Shown here: in pieces, positions 34,237 through 43,171 of the stretch | Numbering within the stretch: position 1 is the stretch's first letter | Layout: each line of letters starts with the position of its first letter | Assembly (NCBI RefSeq): GCF_001050155.1 | Contig: NZ_LFVY01000007.1 | Coordinates: forward strand, 124,001 to 188,000 | Length of the DNA: 64,000 bases | Reading direction: 5' to 3' | From: Nitratireductor soli | Lineage (GTDB): Bacteria > Pseudomonadota > Alphaproteobacteria > Rhizobiales > Rhizobiaceae | Notes under the pieces: generated by a model | Databases searched by the model: none | The model's input: only the letters and a program-made list of their open reading frames with translations | What the model was told of the DNA's origin: nothing | Made by a program: the position numbers and the translations under genes

Positions 34237-35396
34237 TGGGCGCGACACTGTTTTCCCCGCTGACGGTCGCCGGGACGACGTTCCCCAACCGGATCGTCGT
34301 TTCGCCGATGTGCCAATACCGCGCCATCGACGGCGCGGCGTCCGACTGGCACATGATCCATCTCGGCCAGTTCGCCCTGTCGGGCGCCGGGCTGGTGATG
34401 ATCGAGGCGACCGGGGTCGAGGCTGCCGGCCGCATCACGCCGGGTTGTCTCGGCCTGTACACCGACGCGCAGGAAGAGGCGCTGGCGCGCGTGCTCAAGG
34501 TCTTCCGCCATGTGGGGAAAATGCCGGTCGGGATTCAGATCGGCCATGCCGGGCGCAAGGCATCGAGCCATGTGCCGTGGGATGGCGGGCACGGCCTTGC
34601 CGAAGGCGAGGGCGCCTGGACCATCGTCGCGCCGTCGGCGGTCGCTTATGACGAACACAGGGCGGTTCCCGAAGCGCTCGACGGCGAGGGCATGCGCCGC
34701 ATCGTCGCCGCCTTCGTGCAGGCGGCCGAACGGGCCGAGCGGATCGGCCTCGACGTGGTCGAACTGCACGCGGCGCATGGCTATCTGCTGCACCAGTTCA
34801 TCGCGCCGCTGGTCAACCGGCGCACCGACGCCTATGGCGGCAGCCGCGAAAACCGGCTGCGCTTTCCGCTGGAAGTGGCGGCGGCGCTGCGCGCCGTCTG
34901 GCCCGAGGGGAAGGTGCTCGGCGCGCGGATCAACGGGCCGGACCTGTTGCCGGGCGGGGCGACCATCGAGGACACAATCGCCTTCGCCGATGGGCTCAAG
35001 AAGGCCGGCTTCGACTATGTCTGCGTCTCGGCCGGCAGCCTCATCGGCGGGCAGCGCTTCGAGGCGTTTCCAGGCTACCTTCTGCCCTATGCGGAAGCGG
35101 TGAAGCGGGAAACGGGGCTGGTGACGCAGGGCGTCGGCATGATCGTCGATCCGTTCCTGGCCGAACAAAGCATCGCCACGGGCCAGGTCGACATGGTGGC
35201 CATCGCCCGGGCATTTCTCGAAGACCCGCGCTGGGTCTGGCACGCGGCCGAAAAGCTCGGCATCGCCATGCCGTTCCCGCCCGAGTATCGCGGCGCCGAT
35301 CCCGCCATCTGGCGCGGCGCCGCTCACCGGCCGCTGCTGTGCAGCGAGCCTGGAACCACCGCCGAAGCCATGCGAACCGCTTCGGCCGCAACCTAA
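34236..35396 (+). CDS. Old-yellow-enzyme-family NADH:flavin oxidoreductase
   Basis: FMN-dependent ene-reductase of 386 residues of the YqjM/NamA type: SPMCQYRA near the start, GIQIGHAGRKA, the substrate-binding pair in ELHAAHGYLLHQF, and the RENRLRFP block. Such enzymes reduce activated C=C bonds with NAD(P)H; relatives oxidise N-methyl groups (e.g. of proline betaine) or act in xenobiotic pathways, usually with extra domains not present here. It overlaps the aldehyde dehydrogenase (TGATG) and lies 31 bases before the Rid-like gene, so the three form an operon. Confidence 0.9.
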   Translation: MGATLFSPLTVAGTTFPNRIVVSPMCQYRAIDGAASDWHMIHLGQFALSGAGLVMIEATGVEAAGRITPGCLGLYTDAQEEALARVLKVFRHVGKMPVGIQIGHAGRKASSHVPWDGGHGLAEGEGAWTIVAPSAVAYDEHRAVPEALDGEGMRRIVAAFVQAAERAERIGLDVVELHAAHGYLLHQFIAPLVNRRTDAYGGSRENRLRFPLEVAAALRAVWPEGKVLGARINGPDLLPGGATIEDTIAFADGLKKAGFDYVCVSAGSLIGGQRFEAFPGYLLPYAEAVKRETGLVTQGVGMIVDPFLAEQSIATGQVDMVAIARAFLEDPRWVWHAAEKLGIAMPFPPEYRGADPAIWRGAAHRPLLCSEPGTTAEAMRTASAAT

Positions 35397-35427
35397 ATCC
35401 GTTACCGAACCGCTCAGGGAGACCGCC

Positions 35428-35829
35428 ATGACTTCAAGCAACGTCCGCCACAATCCCGCAGAACTCGCCCCGCCGACGCAGAACCTCTATTCGCACGCGG
35501 TGGAGGTGCCCGAGGGCTGCCGCACGCTGCATGTGGCCGGCCAGATCGGTGTTCGGCCGGACGGCACGATCGCCGACACGCTGGAGGAACAGGTCGAGCA
35601 GCTGATGAAGAATTTCGAGGCGATCCTGGCCTCGGCGAAGATGAATTTTGCCGACGTGGTGAAGATCAACGCCTATTGCCTGACCGCCGCCGACATCATC
35701 ACCTATGCCGGCCTGCGCAATCGCTATTTCAACGGCAAGCCGCCGGCGACGACGGCCGTCGTCGTGGCCGGGCTGGCGCTGCCGCAATGGAAGATCGAGG
35801 CTGATCTGGTGGCCGCAAAGCGCGGGTGA
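35428..35829 (+). CDS. RidA/YjgF-family protein, second copy
   Basis: 133-residue paralogue of the protein at 25-426, same length and motif order (VAGQIGVRPDG, VVKINAYC, IEADLVA). The canonical catalytic Arg is again replaced by Thr (PPATTA), which places both in an Arg-less Rid subgroup. GGGAGA lies before the ATG. It ends the aldehyde dehydrogenase-flavoenzyme operon. Both Rid-like genes are thus associated with an aldehyde dehydrogenase gene and amine or amide catabolism, which suggests a shared role, perhaps with N-substituted or imine by-products. Confidence 0.88.
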   Translation: MTSSNVRHNPAELAPPTQNLYSHAVEVPEGCRTLHVAGQIGVRPDGTIADTLEEQVEQLMKNFEAILASAKMNFADVVKINAYCLTAADIITYAGLRNRYFNGKPPATTAVVVAGLALPQWKIEADLVAAKRG

Positions 35830-35890
35830 CGAGGCGTTTGCCCGCCCGCTCCGGACGGCATAGGCGAAATCAGCCTTTCAATAGCCAATA

Positions 35891-35939
35891 TTTGGCAAAT
35901 TACGCAAAATGAATTGACTTATTTTGCTGAAATGCCAAA
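35891..35939. promoter_or_regulatory. Nested inverted repeats before the peptide-type importer
   Basis: The outer arms TTTGGCA (35891-35897) and TGCCAAA (35933-35939) enclose inner arms GCAAAAT (35904-35910) and ATTTTGC (35921-35927). TTGACT at 35914 could be the -35 box, with AAAATA about 17 bases on. TTTTGCTGAAAT (35922-35933) echoes TTGCTGAAA at 19300. Probably the operator/promoter of the five-gene ABC operon downstream. Confidence 0.5.
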
Positions 35940-36082
35940 ATACAACAGCGGAAATTGGCGATGCCGCCAATGATGGGATGGAGATACCTGGCAGGCATCA
36001 CAAGCGCGCAGACCGCATTGTCGCCGAAGGGCCGCAATGCGGGCGAGACGCTGGCCTGTTCCGCGCAACAGGGAGGAAATCG

Positions 36083-37627
36083 ATGCGCAGATACATGGCA
36101 TTTGCGGCGGCTTGCGCTGCGCTGATCGCCGGTGGGGTGAGCGAAGGTCGGGCGAACAAGGCCGACGACACGCTCAACTGGGCGACGGCAACGGAAATCG
36201 ACACATTCGACATCTATTATCAGGGTTTGCGCGAGGTGGTCATCGCGACGCTCTACAATTGCGATTCACTGATGTATCGCGACCCGGCGAGCAATGAATA
36301 CAAGCCGCTTCTGGCGGAAGCCTATCGCTGGGTCGACGACACCACGCTGGAGCTCGATCTCCGGCAGGGGATCAAGTTCACCGACGGCACCGATCTCGAC
36401 GCCGAGGATGTGGCCTACACCTTCAACCATGTGATCAAGCCGGACAGCGGCATCAATGTCCGCCTGACAGTCGACTGGATCGACAGTGTCGAGGCAGTCA
36501 ATCCGCATCAGGTGCGGATCAAGGCCAAGGCGCCGACGCCGGCGGCGCTCGAATATCTTTCCGGCAACACGCCGATCTACCCCTCCGGACATTACGACAA
36601 CGCACCGGTGGTGAGCGTGGCGGGCGACAAGACCCGACAGGATTGGGGCGCCGTGCTGCCGGTCTGCGCCGGACCCTACAAGCTCACCCAGTTCGAGCCT
36701 GGCCGCACGGCGACCTGGGAGAAGAACCCGGACTATTTCGCCGACAGTCCGAAGGGCCAGCCGCAACTCGGCAAGATCGTCTATCGGACGATCAGCGACA
36801 CCGAAGCGCAGCTCGCGGAACTCTTGACGGGCAGCGTCGACTGGATCTGGGGCGTTCCGCCGGAGAATGTCGAGCAGTTGTCGACCTATGAAAACGTCAC
36901 GGTCGAGGCGGCCTCGACGACGCGCATGGCCTTCCTCATGCTGGATGCGGCCGGACGCTCGGGCGACACGCCGGCGAAGGATGTCCGCATTCGCCAGGCG
37001 ATCGCCCACGCGATCGACCGCGATGCGCTGGCCGACCTGGTCGGCAACTCCGCCGGCGTGCTGCGCTCGATGTGCTATGCCGACCAGGTGGGCTGCACCG
37101 AGGACGTGACGCAATACGACTACGATCCGGAAAAGGCGAAGGCGCTGCTTGCCGAAGCCGGCTACAAGGACGGGCTCGACCTGCCGTTCTACGCCTATCG
37201 CGACCGGCGCTATTCGGAAGCGGTGCTGGCCTATCTGAGGGCGGTCGGCATCCGCCCGGATTTCCAGTTCATCCAGAATGTGGCGCTCAGGCCGCTGATC
37301 ATCGACGGCAAGGTGCCGATGGCGCATCTGACCTGGGGGTCGCAGGGCATGATGGACGCCTCGGCCTCGGTTAGCCTGTACTTCAAGTTCGGCGTCGACG
37401 ACTATGCCCGCGATGCGGAGCTGAGGGACATGCTGGTGGCGGCGGACACGGCGATGGATCCGGAAAAGCGCAAGGAGCTGTACGCCCAGGCGCTCGCCCG
37501 CATTGCCGACCAGGCCTATTCCGTCCCGCTGTTCACCTATGGCCGGGCCTATGCCTACAGCAGCGACCTCGGCTACCAGGTCACTTCGGACGAGATCGCG
37601 CATTTCTATCTTGCCAAGTGGAAGTGA
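36083..37627 (+). CDS. ABC transporter binding protein, dipeptide/oligopeptide type
   Basis: Family 5 extracellular binding protein (DppA/OppA class) of 514 residues. It starts at an ATG with GGGAGGAAA upstream. The signal peptide spans about 1-25 with no lipobox Cys. The repeated segment pattern LRQGIKFTDGTDLDAEDVAY near 95-115 is a hallmark of the family. Members bind peptides, but also nickel, opines or glycosides. It is followed by two permeases and two ATPases. A GC-rich hairpin after the stop may allow more binding protein than membrane components to be made. Confidence 0.92.
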   Translation: MRRYMAFAAACAALIAGGVSEGRANKADDTLNWATATEIDTFDIYYQGLREVVIATLYNCDSLMYRDPASNEYKPLLAEAYRWVDDTTLELDLRQGIKFTDGTDLDAEDVAYTFNHVIKPDSGINVRLTVDWIDSVEAVNPHQVRIKAKAPTPAALEYLSGNTPIYPSGHYDNAPVVSVAGDKTRQDWGAVLPVCAGPYKLTQFEPGRTATWEKNPDYFADSPKGQPQLGKIVYRTISDTEAQLAELLTGSVDWIWGVPPENVEQLSTYENVTVEAASTTRMAFLMLDAAGRSGDTPAKDVRIRQAIAHAIDRDALADLVGNSAGVLRSMCYADQVGCTEDVTQYDYDPEKAKALLAEAGYKDGLDLPFYAYRDRRYSEAVLAYLRAVGIRPDFQFIQNVALRPLIIDGKVPMAHLTWGSQGMMDASASVSLYFKFGVDDYARDAELRDMLVAADTAMDPEKRKELYAQALARIADQAYSVPLFTYGRAYAYSSDLGYQVTSDEIAHFYLAKWK

Positions 37628-37650
37628 TCTGCTGATCCTTCCCGGGCTTG

Positions 37651-37676
37651 CCGGCCGGCGCGAAACCGCCGGCCGG
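37651..37676. other. GC-rich intercistronic hairpin after the binding-protein gene
   Basis: A ten-base perfect stem, CCGGCCGGCG / CGCCGGCCGG, with a six-base loop and no T-run. It lies 24 bases after the binding-protein stop in a 121-base gap. This is the usual place for a stem that protects the upstream message from 3' decay and lowers downstream expression. Confidence 0.55.
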
Positions 37677-37748
37677 AATCTGTAAAGCCGCGGCGGAACC
37701 GCCGCTTCCGGTTTCGCCACGCAATTCAAGCCGGCACAGGAGAGCGCC

Positions 37749-38663
37749 ATGGGCATGTTCATCGTCAAGCGGCTGGGCGTGACCGCCCTCGTCCTGTTGG
37801 TGACGTCGATGATCTCGTTCTCGCTGATCCATCTGGCCGGCGACCCGGCGGTGGCGATGGCCGGCGAGCGGGCGACGCCGGAGCAGATCGAGACCATCCG
37901 CCGCCTCTACGGGTTCGACCGGCCGTTTCACGAGCAATACCTGCATTGGGTCGGCAATGTGCTCGAGGGCAATCTGGGGCGCTCGAACTATCTGAAGGAG
38001 GAGGTGGCGCCGATCCTCGCCCGCCATCTGCCGGTGACGGCGCAGTTGGGCGTCCTGGCGCTCGCATTCGCCCTATTCGTGTCGATCCCGCTCGGCGTGA
38101 TCGCCGCGCTCAGGCCGAACTCGCTGATCGACCGGGCAGCGCTGGTGATCGCGGTGACCGGCCAGTCGATGCCGTCCTTCCTGTCGTCGATCGCGCTGAT
38201 CTTCGGCTTCGGCGTCATGCTGCGCTGGCTGCCGATCTCCGGCACGGGCAGCTTCGCCCATTACATCCTGCCGGCCATCGCACTCGGCTACTACGCCTCG
38301 CCGGCGATCATGCGGCTGACCCGGTCGGGCATGATCGAGGTGCTGCAATCCGACCATGTGCGCACGGCGCGCGCCTATGGGCTGTCGGCCTGGCAGATGA
38401 TCGTGCGGCATGGCCTGCGCCATGCGATCATCCCCGTCGTTTCCGTCGCCACGGTCCAGTTCGGCTACATGCTCGGCGGCTCAGTGGTGGTCGAGGCGGT
38501 GTTCTCGATGGACGGGATCGGCAACCTCGCCTGGTTGTCGATCCGGCGCTACGACGTGGAAGTCATTCAGGCCATCCTGCTGATCGTCGCGGCCACCTAT
38601 GCGCTGCTGGCGCTGGCGGCCGATCTTCTCAATGCCGTTCTGGATCCAAGGATTCGCGTTTGA
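37749..38663 (+). CDS. ABC transporter permease, DppB/OppB type
   Basis: Permease of 304 residues: N-terminal membrane helix (MGMFIVKRLGVTALVLL), a periplasmic segment with FHEQYLHWVGNVLEGNLG, then five helices and an EAA-like loop (ARAYGLSAWQMIVRHGLRHA). CAGGAG precedes the ATG. It pairs with the DppC-type permease; the stop overlaps the next start. Confidence 0.92.
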   Translation: MGMFIVKRLGVTALVLLVTSMISFSLIHLAGDPAVAMAGERATPEQIETIRRLYGFDRPFHEQYLHWVGNVLEGNLGRSNYLKEEVAPILARHLPVTAQLGVLALAFALFVSIPLGVIAALRPNSLIDRAALVIAVTGQSMPSFLSSIALIFGFGVMLRWLPISGTGSFAHYILPAIALGYYASPAIMRLTRSGMIEVLQSDHVRTARAYGLSAWQMIVRHGLRHAIIPVVSVATVQFGYMLGGSVVVEAVFSMDGIGNLAWLSIRRYDVEVIQAILLIVAATYALLALAADLLNAVLDPRIRV

Positions 38664-39580
38664 TGAGCACCATCGCCAACGAACAGACGAACACGCCCGC
38701 CACACCCAAACCCGAACGCGTGTCGTCGCCGGGGCGGCTGGCGTTGCGCCGCGCCCTGCGCCACACCGGTTTCTGGGTCGGCGGGGTGATCCTGGCCGTG
38801 ATCCTGATCGCGGTCCTGGGCGCGCCGCTGTTCACCGGCTCGGACCCGGCGCTGCAGGATCTTTCCCACCGGCTGGCGCCGCCGGTCTGGCACGCGACGG
38901 GCGACTGGAGCCACCCGCTCGGCACCGATCATCTCGGCCGCGACTATCTGGCGCTGCTGCTCTATGGCGGGCGCATCTCGCTGCTGATCGGCTTCCTGAC
39001 CATCGTCCTGTCGAGCCTGATCGGCGTGACGCTCGGGGTCGCGGCCGGCTATTGCGGCGGAACGGTCGATCTCGTGGTCAATTTCATCCTGACGGTGCGG
39101 CTGACCCTGCCGGTCGTCCTGGTGGCGCTGGTGGCCGTCGCCGTGCTGGGGCAGTCGCTGCCGCTGCTGGTGCTGGTGATCGGCGGCCTGATGTGGGACC
39201 GGCTGGTGATCGTCACGCGGGCGACGACGCAGCAGCTCGCGCGGCGGGATTTCATCACCGCGGCGCGCAGCATCGGCAGCTCGATGCCGCGCATCTTCCT
39301 GCGCGAATTGCTGCCCAACATCACGGCGCCGTTGATCGTCGTCTGCACGCTGGAGCTGGCGCGGGCGATCCTGCTGGAATCGACGCTGACCTTCCTCGGC
39401 CTCGGCGTCCAGCCGCCGCTGACGTCCTGGGGCCTGATGGTGGCCGAGGCGAAAAGCCAGTTCCTGTTCCGACCCTGGCTGATCGCCATTCCCGGCCTGT
39501 CGCTGGCGCTGCTGATCCTGTCGATCAACCTGCTTGGCGATGCGCTGCGCGATGTCACCGCGCCCGACGGGAAGGCTTGA
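38663..39580 (+). CDS. ABC transporter permease, DppC/OppC type
   Basis: Second permease of 305 residues. The first 45 residues are hydrophilic, followed by six membrane helices and the EAA loop (AARSIGSSMPRIFLRELLPN). The start overlaps the DppB-type stop (TGATG). The conserved periplasmic block with HPLGTDHLGRD is typical of DppC proteins. Part of the importer 36083-41577. Confidence 0.92.
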   Translation: MSTIANEQTNTPATPKPERVSSPGRLALRRALRHTGFWVGGVILAVILIAVLGAPLFTGSDPALQDLSHRLAPPVWHATGDWSHPLGTDHLGRDYLALLLYGGRISLLIGFLTIVLSSLIGVTLGVAAGYCGGTVDLVVNFILTVRLTLPVVLVALVAVAVLGQSLPLLVLVIGGLMWDRLVIVTRATTQQLARRDFITAARSIGSSMPRIFLRELLPNITAPLIVVCTLELARAILLESTLTFLGLGVQPPLTSWGLMVAEAKSQFLFRPWLIAIPGLSLALLILSINLLGDALRDVTAPDGKA

Positions 39581-39583
39581 GGG

Positions 39584-40609
39584 ATGGAGTTGCTTCTGGA
39601 GGTGCGCGGCCTGAGGATATCGATCCCGACGGATGGGGGCGTGCTGCATCCCGTGCGCGGCGTCGACCTGTCGGTCGGGCGCGGGGAAACCCTGGCCGTC
39701 GTCGGCGAATCGGGTTGCGGCAAGAGCCTGACCGCGCAGGCGATCCTTGGTCTTCTGCCGAGGAATGCCCGGCTCGAAGCCGAGCGCATCGCCTTCGACG
39801 GGATGTCTCTGCTTGGCCTCGGCAACCGACAATGGCGGCAGATACGCGGGCGGCGCATCGCCATGATCTTCCAGGATCCGATGACGGCGTTCGATCCCTG
39901 CTACCGCATGGGCGACCAGATCGCCGAGATCGTCCGCTGGCATCGCCCGCGCAACGCCACGCCGGCGCGGATGACGGAGATGCTGGCGAAGGTCGGCATT
40001 TCGGCGCCCGACGAGCGGCTCGGGCAATATCCGCACCAGCTTTCAGGCGGCCTGCGGCAGCGCATGATGATCGCCACGGCGCTGCTGTGCGAGCCGGACC
40101 TGATCATCGCCGACGAGCCGACGACGGCGCTGGATGTGACCATCCAGGCGCAGATCCTGCGATTGCTCGCCGACCTGCAGGCGGAGACCGCCGTCGGGCT
40201 GATGCTCATCACGCACGACCTGGGCGTGGTGGCTGGGATCGCCGACCGTATCGCCGTGATGTATGGCGGGGAGGTGGTGGAGACGGGGTCCAAGGCGGCC
40301 ATTCTCGATGATCCGCGCCATCCCTATACGAAAGGGTTGCTCGACTGCATCCCGACGCCCGGCGAGACCGGACGGCGCTCGGCGCTCGGCTTTATTCCCG
40401 GCGTCGTGCCGCGGCCGCTCGGCGCGCTGACCGCCTGCAATTTCCGCGACCGCTGCGCGCGCGCCATGCCGGCCTGTCATCGCGGAACGGTTCCGCTCAT
40501 GCCGATGGAGGATGGCCGCCTGGTGCGCTGCCGCCTGTACGATCCGCCAGGCGCGGTTCCGGTCCGTGAACCACAGAAGACGCTGCGCAACGCCGAGGGG
40601 GTGGCATGA
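39584..40609 (+). CDS. ABC transporter ATPase, DppD type
   Basis: ATPase of 341 residues with the oligopeptide/dipeptide C-terminal domain. Walker A GESGCGKS near 41, signature QLSGGLRQRMMIATAL, Walker B LIIADEPTTALDV, switch His in LITHDLGVV. The C-terminal CNFRDRCARAMPACH carries the Cys residues that bind an iron-sulphur cluster in OppD/DppD proteins. It starts three bases after the permease stop and overlaps the DppF-type gene. Confidence 0.93.
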   Translation: MELLLEVRGLRISIPTDGGVLHPVRGVDLSVGRGETLAVVGESGCGKSLTAQAILGLLPRNARLEAERIAFDGMSLLGLGNRQWRQIRGRRIAMIFQDPMTAFDPCYRMGDQIAEIVRWHRPRNATPARMTEMLAKVGISAPDERLGQYPHQLSGGLRQRMMIATALLCEPDLIIADEPTTALDVTIQAQILRLLADLQAETAVGLMLITHDLGVVAGIADRIAVMYGGEVVETGSKAAILDDPRHPYTKGLLDCIPTPGETGRRSALGFIPGVVPRPLGALTACNFRDRCARAMPACHRGTVPLMPMEDGRLVRCRLYDPPGAVPVREPQKTLRNAEGVA

Positions 40610-41577
40610 GCTTCGTGGCAATGAAGAGCGTGCGCCGGGACTACACGCTTAACCCGGGATCACCCTTCCGCAAAACCACGGTGCTGCGCGCCCTGCGCGG
40701 CGTGGAACTGGCGATCGAGGAGGGGGAGATTCTCGGCCTGGTCGGGGAATCGGGTTGCGGAAAGAGCACGCTGGCGCGCCTGCTCCTGGGGATCGAACAG
40801 CCGAGCCAGGGCGAGGTGCTGGTCGATGGCCGGCCGATCTCCTCATTCAGCGCGCTCGAGCGGGCCCGGCTGATCCAGCCGGTTTTCCAGGATCCCTATT
40901 CGTCGCTCAATCCGCGCATGACGGTGGCGACGACCATCGGCGCGCCGCTCGCCGTGCAGCGGACGGGCGATGCGCGAGCGCGCGCTGCGGCGGTGGCGCG
41001 CATGATGGAGGCGGTCGGGTTGCCGCCTTATCTGGCCAATGCCTATCCGGTGCAGCTTTCAGGCGGACAGCGCCAGCGCGTGGCGATCGCCCGGGCGCTG
41101 ATCGGCCAGCCGAAAATCCTCGTCTGCGACGAACCGACCTCGGCGCTGGATGTTTCGGTGCAGTCGCAGATCCTCAATCTCCTGATCGAACTGCACCGCA
41201 CATTCAAGCTGACCATCGTGCTGATCAGCCACAATCTGGCGGTGGTCAGCCATCTGGCCGACCGGGTGGCGGTGATGTATCTGGGACGGGTGGTGGAGAG
41301 CGGGCAGACCGATGCGATCTTCAACGCGCCGCGCCACCCCTACACACGCGAACTGCTGCGCGCCATGCTGCTGCCGCAGAATGGAACCGGCCTGCCGAAA
41401 CTGGCGCTGAACAACGAGTTCCCCAGCCCAGTCGCTCCGCCGCCCGGCTGCAGTTTTCACCCGCGCTGCGAAAGGGCCGGTGCGTTGTGCCGCGAGGCGA
41501 TGCCCGAACTTGTCTCTGCGCTCGGAACCGGCGGGCGCGAAGTGGCTTGCCACGACCCCTTGCCGTCGACGGCTTGA
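40606..41577 (+). CDS. ABC transporter ATPase, DppF type
   Basis: Second ATPase, 323 residues: [46 protein letters not shown], and the C-terminal CSFHPRCERAGALC cluster-binding region. ATGA overlap with the DppD-type gene. It completes a five-gene importer with two different ATPases. No catabolic gene is directly attached to this operon, so its ligand cannot be inferred from neighbours except that the region is rich in amine/amide genes. Confidence 0.93.
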   Translation: MSFVAMKSVRRDYTLNPGSPFRKTTVLRALRGVELAIEEGEILGLVGESGCGKSTLARLLLGIEQPSQGEVLVDGRPISSFSALERARLIQPVFQDPYSSLNPRMTVATTIGAPLAVQRTGDARARAAAVARMMEAVGLPPYLANAYPVQLSGGQRQRVAIARALIGQPKILVCDEPTSALDVSVQSQILNLLIELHRTFKLTIVLISHNLAVVSHLADRVAVMYLGRVVESGQTDAIFNAPRHPYTRELLRAMLLPQNGTGLPKLALNNEFPSPVAPPPGCSFHPRCERAGALCREAMPELVSALGTGGREVACHDPLPSTA

Positions 41578-41652
41578 GACCGCCTCGGCGCAAAAAAGAA
41601 ACGCGGAAGCGATAGCCGCCGCGCTTGGCAACGATCCTGCCAGTGGGGAGTT

Positions 41653-42105
41653 TTACGTAATCCGCTTCCAGGTGAGCGTCGCGCGGACGATGCGGCCATC
41701 CCATGGATTGTTCGACGGTCCGGCGATCAAGGTGAGCGTGTCGCCGTCGACCTTGAAGCGCCGGGGCTGGTCGGTGTTCGCCCAGGCTTCGTTCCAGGAT
41801 ATCTCGGTTCTGTGGATCAGCGTGTCTTCGCCCGTCACCACATAGCTGCCGGCATAGGCGGTCAGCCCCTTGAACAGCGCCAGCGCCTCGGCATCGGTCG
41901 GCGCGAGGCCCTTCGGGGCCTCCCGCTCGCCCGGCACGTTGAGGATCGAGAAGCGGCCGTCGTCCGTGTAGGTGACGAGGCCGCGCGGGTTGGGACCGCG
42001 CGGGTAAGTGATTTCGCCCGTCTCCATGTCTTCCTGCTTGTGGCTTTCAAGTCGCCACGTGGAAACGAGCGGCATTCCCAGCCGCGCTGCATCCCGATCC
42101 GTCAT
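41653..42105 (-). CDS. Lipocalin-like domain protein
   Basis: 150-residue protein resembling the lipocalin-like family (Lipocalin_5): an opening WRLESHKQED block, PRGPNPRGLVTYTDDGRFS typical of the family, a central beta-rich part and a final ATLTWKRIT strand. AGAGGAC is upstream of the ATG at 42105. No signal peptide, so probably cytosolic; relatives are found near secondary-metabolite and hydroxylation genes but have no settled function. It follows the SMP-30-like gene by 40 bases on the same strand and is probably cotranscribed. Confidence 0.75.
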   Translation of the reverse strand: MTDRDAARLGMPLVSTWRLESHKQEDMETGEITYPRGPNPRGLVTYTDDGRFSILNVPGEREAPKGLAPTDAEALALFKGLTAYAGSYVVTGEDTLIHRTEISWNEAWANTDQPRRFKVDGDTLTLIAGPSNNPWDGRIVRATLTWKRIT

Positions 42106-42145
42106 GTCTTGTCCTCTGTTGTTTCTCGGCTTTGGCGTGGGCAGG

Positions 42146-43171
42146 TTAGCTGCCCGGCACGCCCTGTGTGTTGACATAGAGCGAGTAGACACCACGTCCC
42201 GTCACCATGAAAAGCCGGTTGCGCTTCGGTCCGCCGAAACACAGATTGGCGGCACGCTCCGGCAGGCCGATATGGCCGATCGCCTTGCCCTCGGGCGAGA
42301 TGACGAGGACGCCGTCCCACCCCTCCTTCACCGCGCCATAGGCGCACCAGAGATTGCCATCGACATCGCAGCGTATGCCGTCCGGCGCCTCGCCTTCGCC
42401 GCAGGTGAAGAAGACGCGGCCGTTCGACAGCGACGTGCGGTCGTCGGAGACGTCGTAGACACGGACGGTTACCGGCCTTGCACCGGAATCGACGATGTAG
42501 AGCCTTTTCTCGTCGGGCGAGAAGCACAGCCCATTGGGCGCGGCGACGTCGCTTGCGGCAATGGTGGCCTGGCCGGTTGCCGGGTCCAGCCGGTAGACGC
42601 TGTTCGGCAGCTCGGACTTGCCCTTGTCGCCGGAATAATTGCCGGCGATGCCGAAGGGCGGGTCGGTGAACCAGACGCTGTCATCCGAGGCGACGACCAC
42701 ATCGTTGGGCGAATTCAGGGGCTTGCCCTCGAACGCGTCCATCAGCACGGTGATCGTGCCATCATATTCGGTTCGGGTGACGCGGCGCCCATGCTCGGCC
42801 GTCACCAGTCGTCCCTGGCGGTCGCGGGTGCTGCCATTGGCATAGTTGGCGGGCTGGCGGAAGACGCTGACCACACCCGTCTCCTCTTCCCATTTCAGCA
42901 TGCGGTTGTTGGGAATGTCGCTCCACACCAGGTAGCGGCCGTCGCCGAAATAGACCGGCCCCTCGGTGTAGCGCATGCCGCCGGCATAGAGCTGCTCCAC
43001 GGCGGCAAAGAAAACCATGTATTTTGAGAAACTCTGATCCAGCGCCCGGATGGCCGGATCCGGATATCGGATGCTGGGCTCCCATGCCGCCACGGCCGGC
43101 GAGGCCGCCGCACTGGCTAGAAATGTCATGCCCATTGTCTGCAAGAGACTGCGTCTGCTCGTTCCTGACAT
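42146..43171 (-). CDS. SMP-30/gluconolactonase-family protein, exported
   Basis: Six-bladed beta-propeller hydrolase of 341 residues. The ATG at 43171 is preceded by a GGGGGG run. The N-terminus has SRRSLLQTMG followed by a hydrophobic stretch and AVAA, a plausible Tat or Sec signal, so a periplasmic location is likely. Metal-site motifs of the family are visible: TEGPVYF, LNSPNDVVV and IVDSGARP. Family members open lactones of sugars or other metal-bound esters. It is transcribed with the lipocalin-like gene. Substrate unknown. Confidence 0.85.
   Translation of the reverse strand: MSGTSRRSLLQTMGMTFLASAAASPAVAAWEPSIRYPDPAIRALDQSFSKYMVFFAAVEQLYAGGMRYTEGPVYFGDGRYLVWSDIPNNRMLKWEEETGVVSVFRQPANYANGSTRDRQGRLVTAEHGRRVTRTEYDGTITVLMDAFEGKPLNSPNDVVVASDDSVWFTDPPFGIAGNYSGDKGKSELPNSVYRLDPATGQATIAASDVAAPNGLCFSPDEKRLYIVDSGARPVTVRVYDVSDDRTSLSNGRVFFTCGEGEAPDGIRCDVDGNLWCAYGAVKEGWDGVLVISPEGKAIGHIGLPERAANLCFGGPKRNRLFMVTGRGVYSLYVNTQGVPGS

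Noticed and set aside
32743-35829. Proposed to be part of the same transcript as the sugar-type importer
   Set aside because: A 110-base gap with a palindromic element lies between them. Linkage is possible, but I do not assert one operon.
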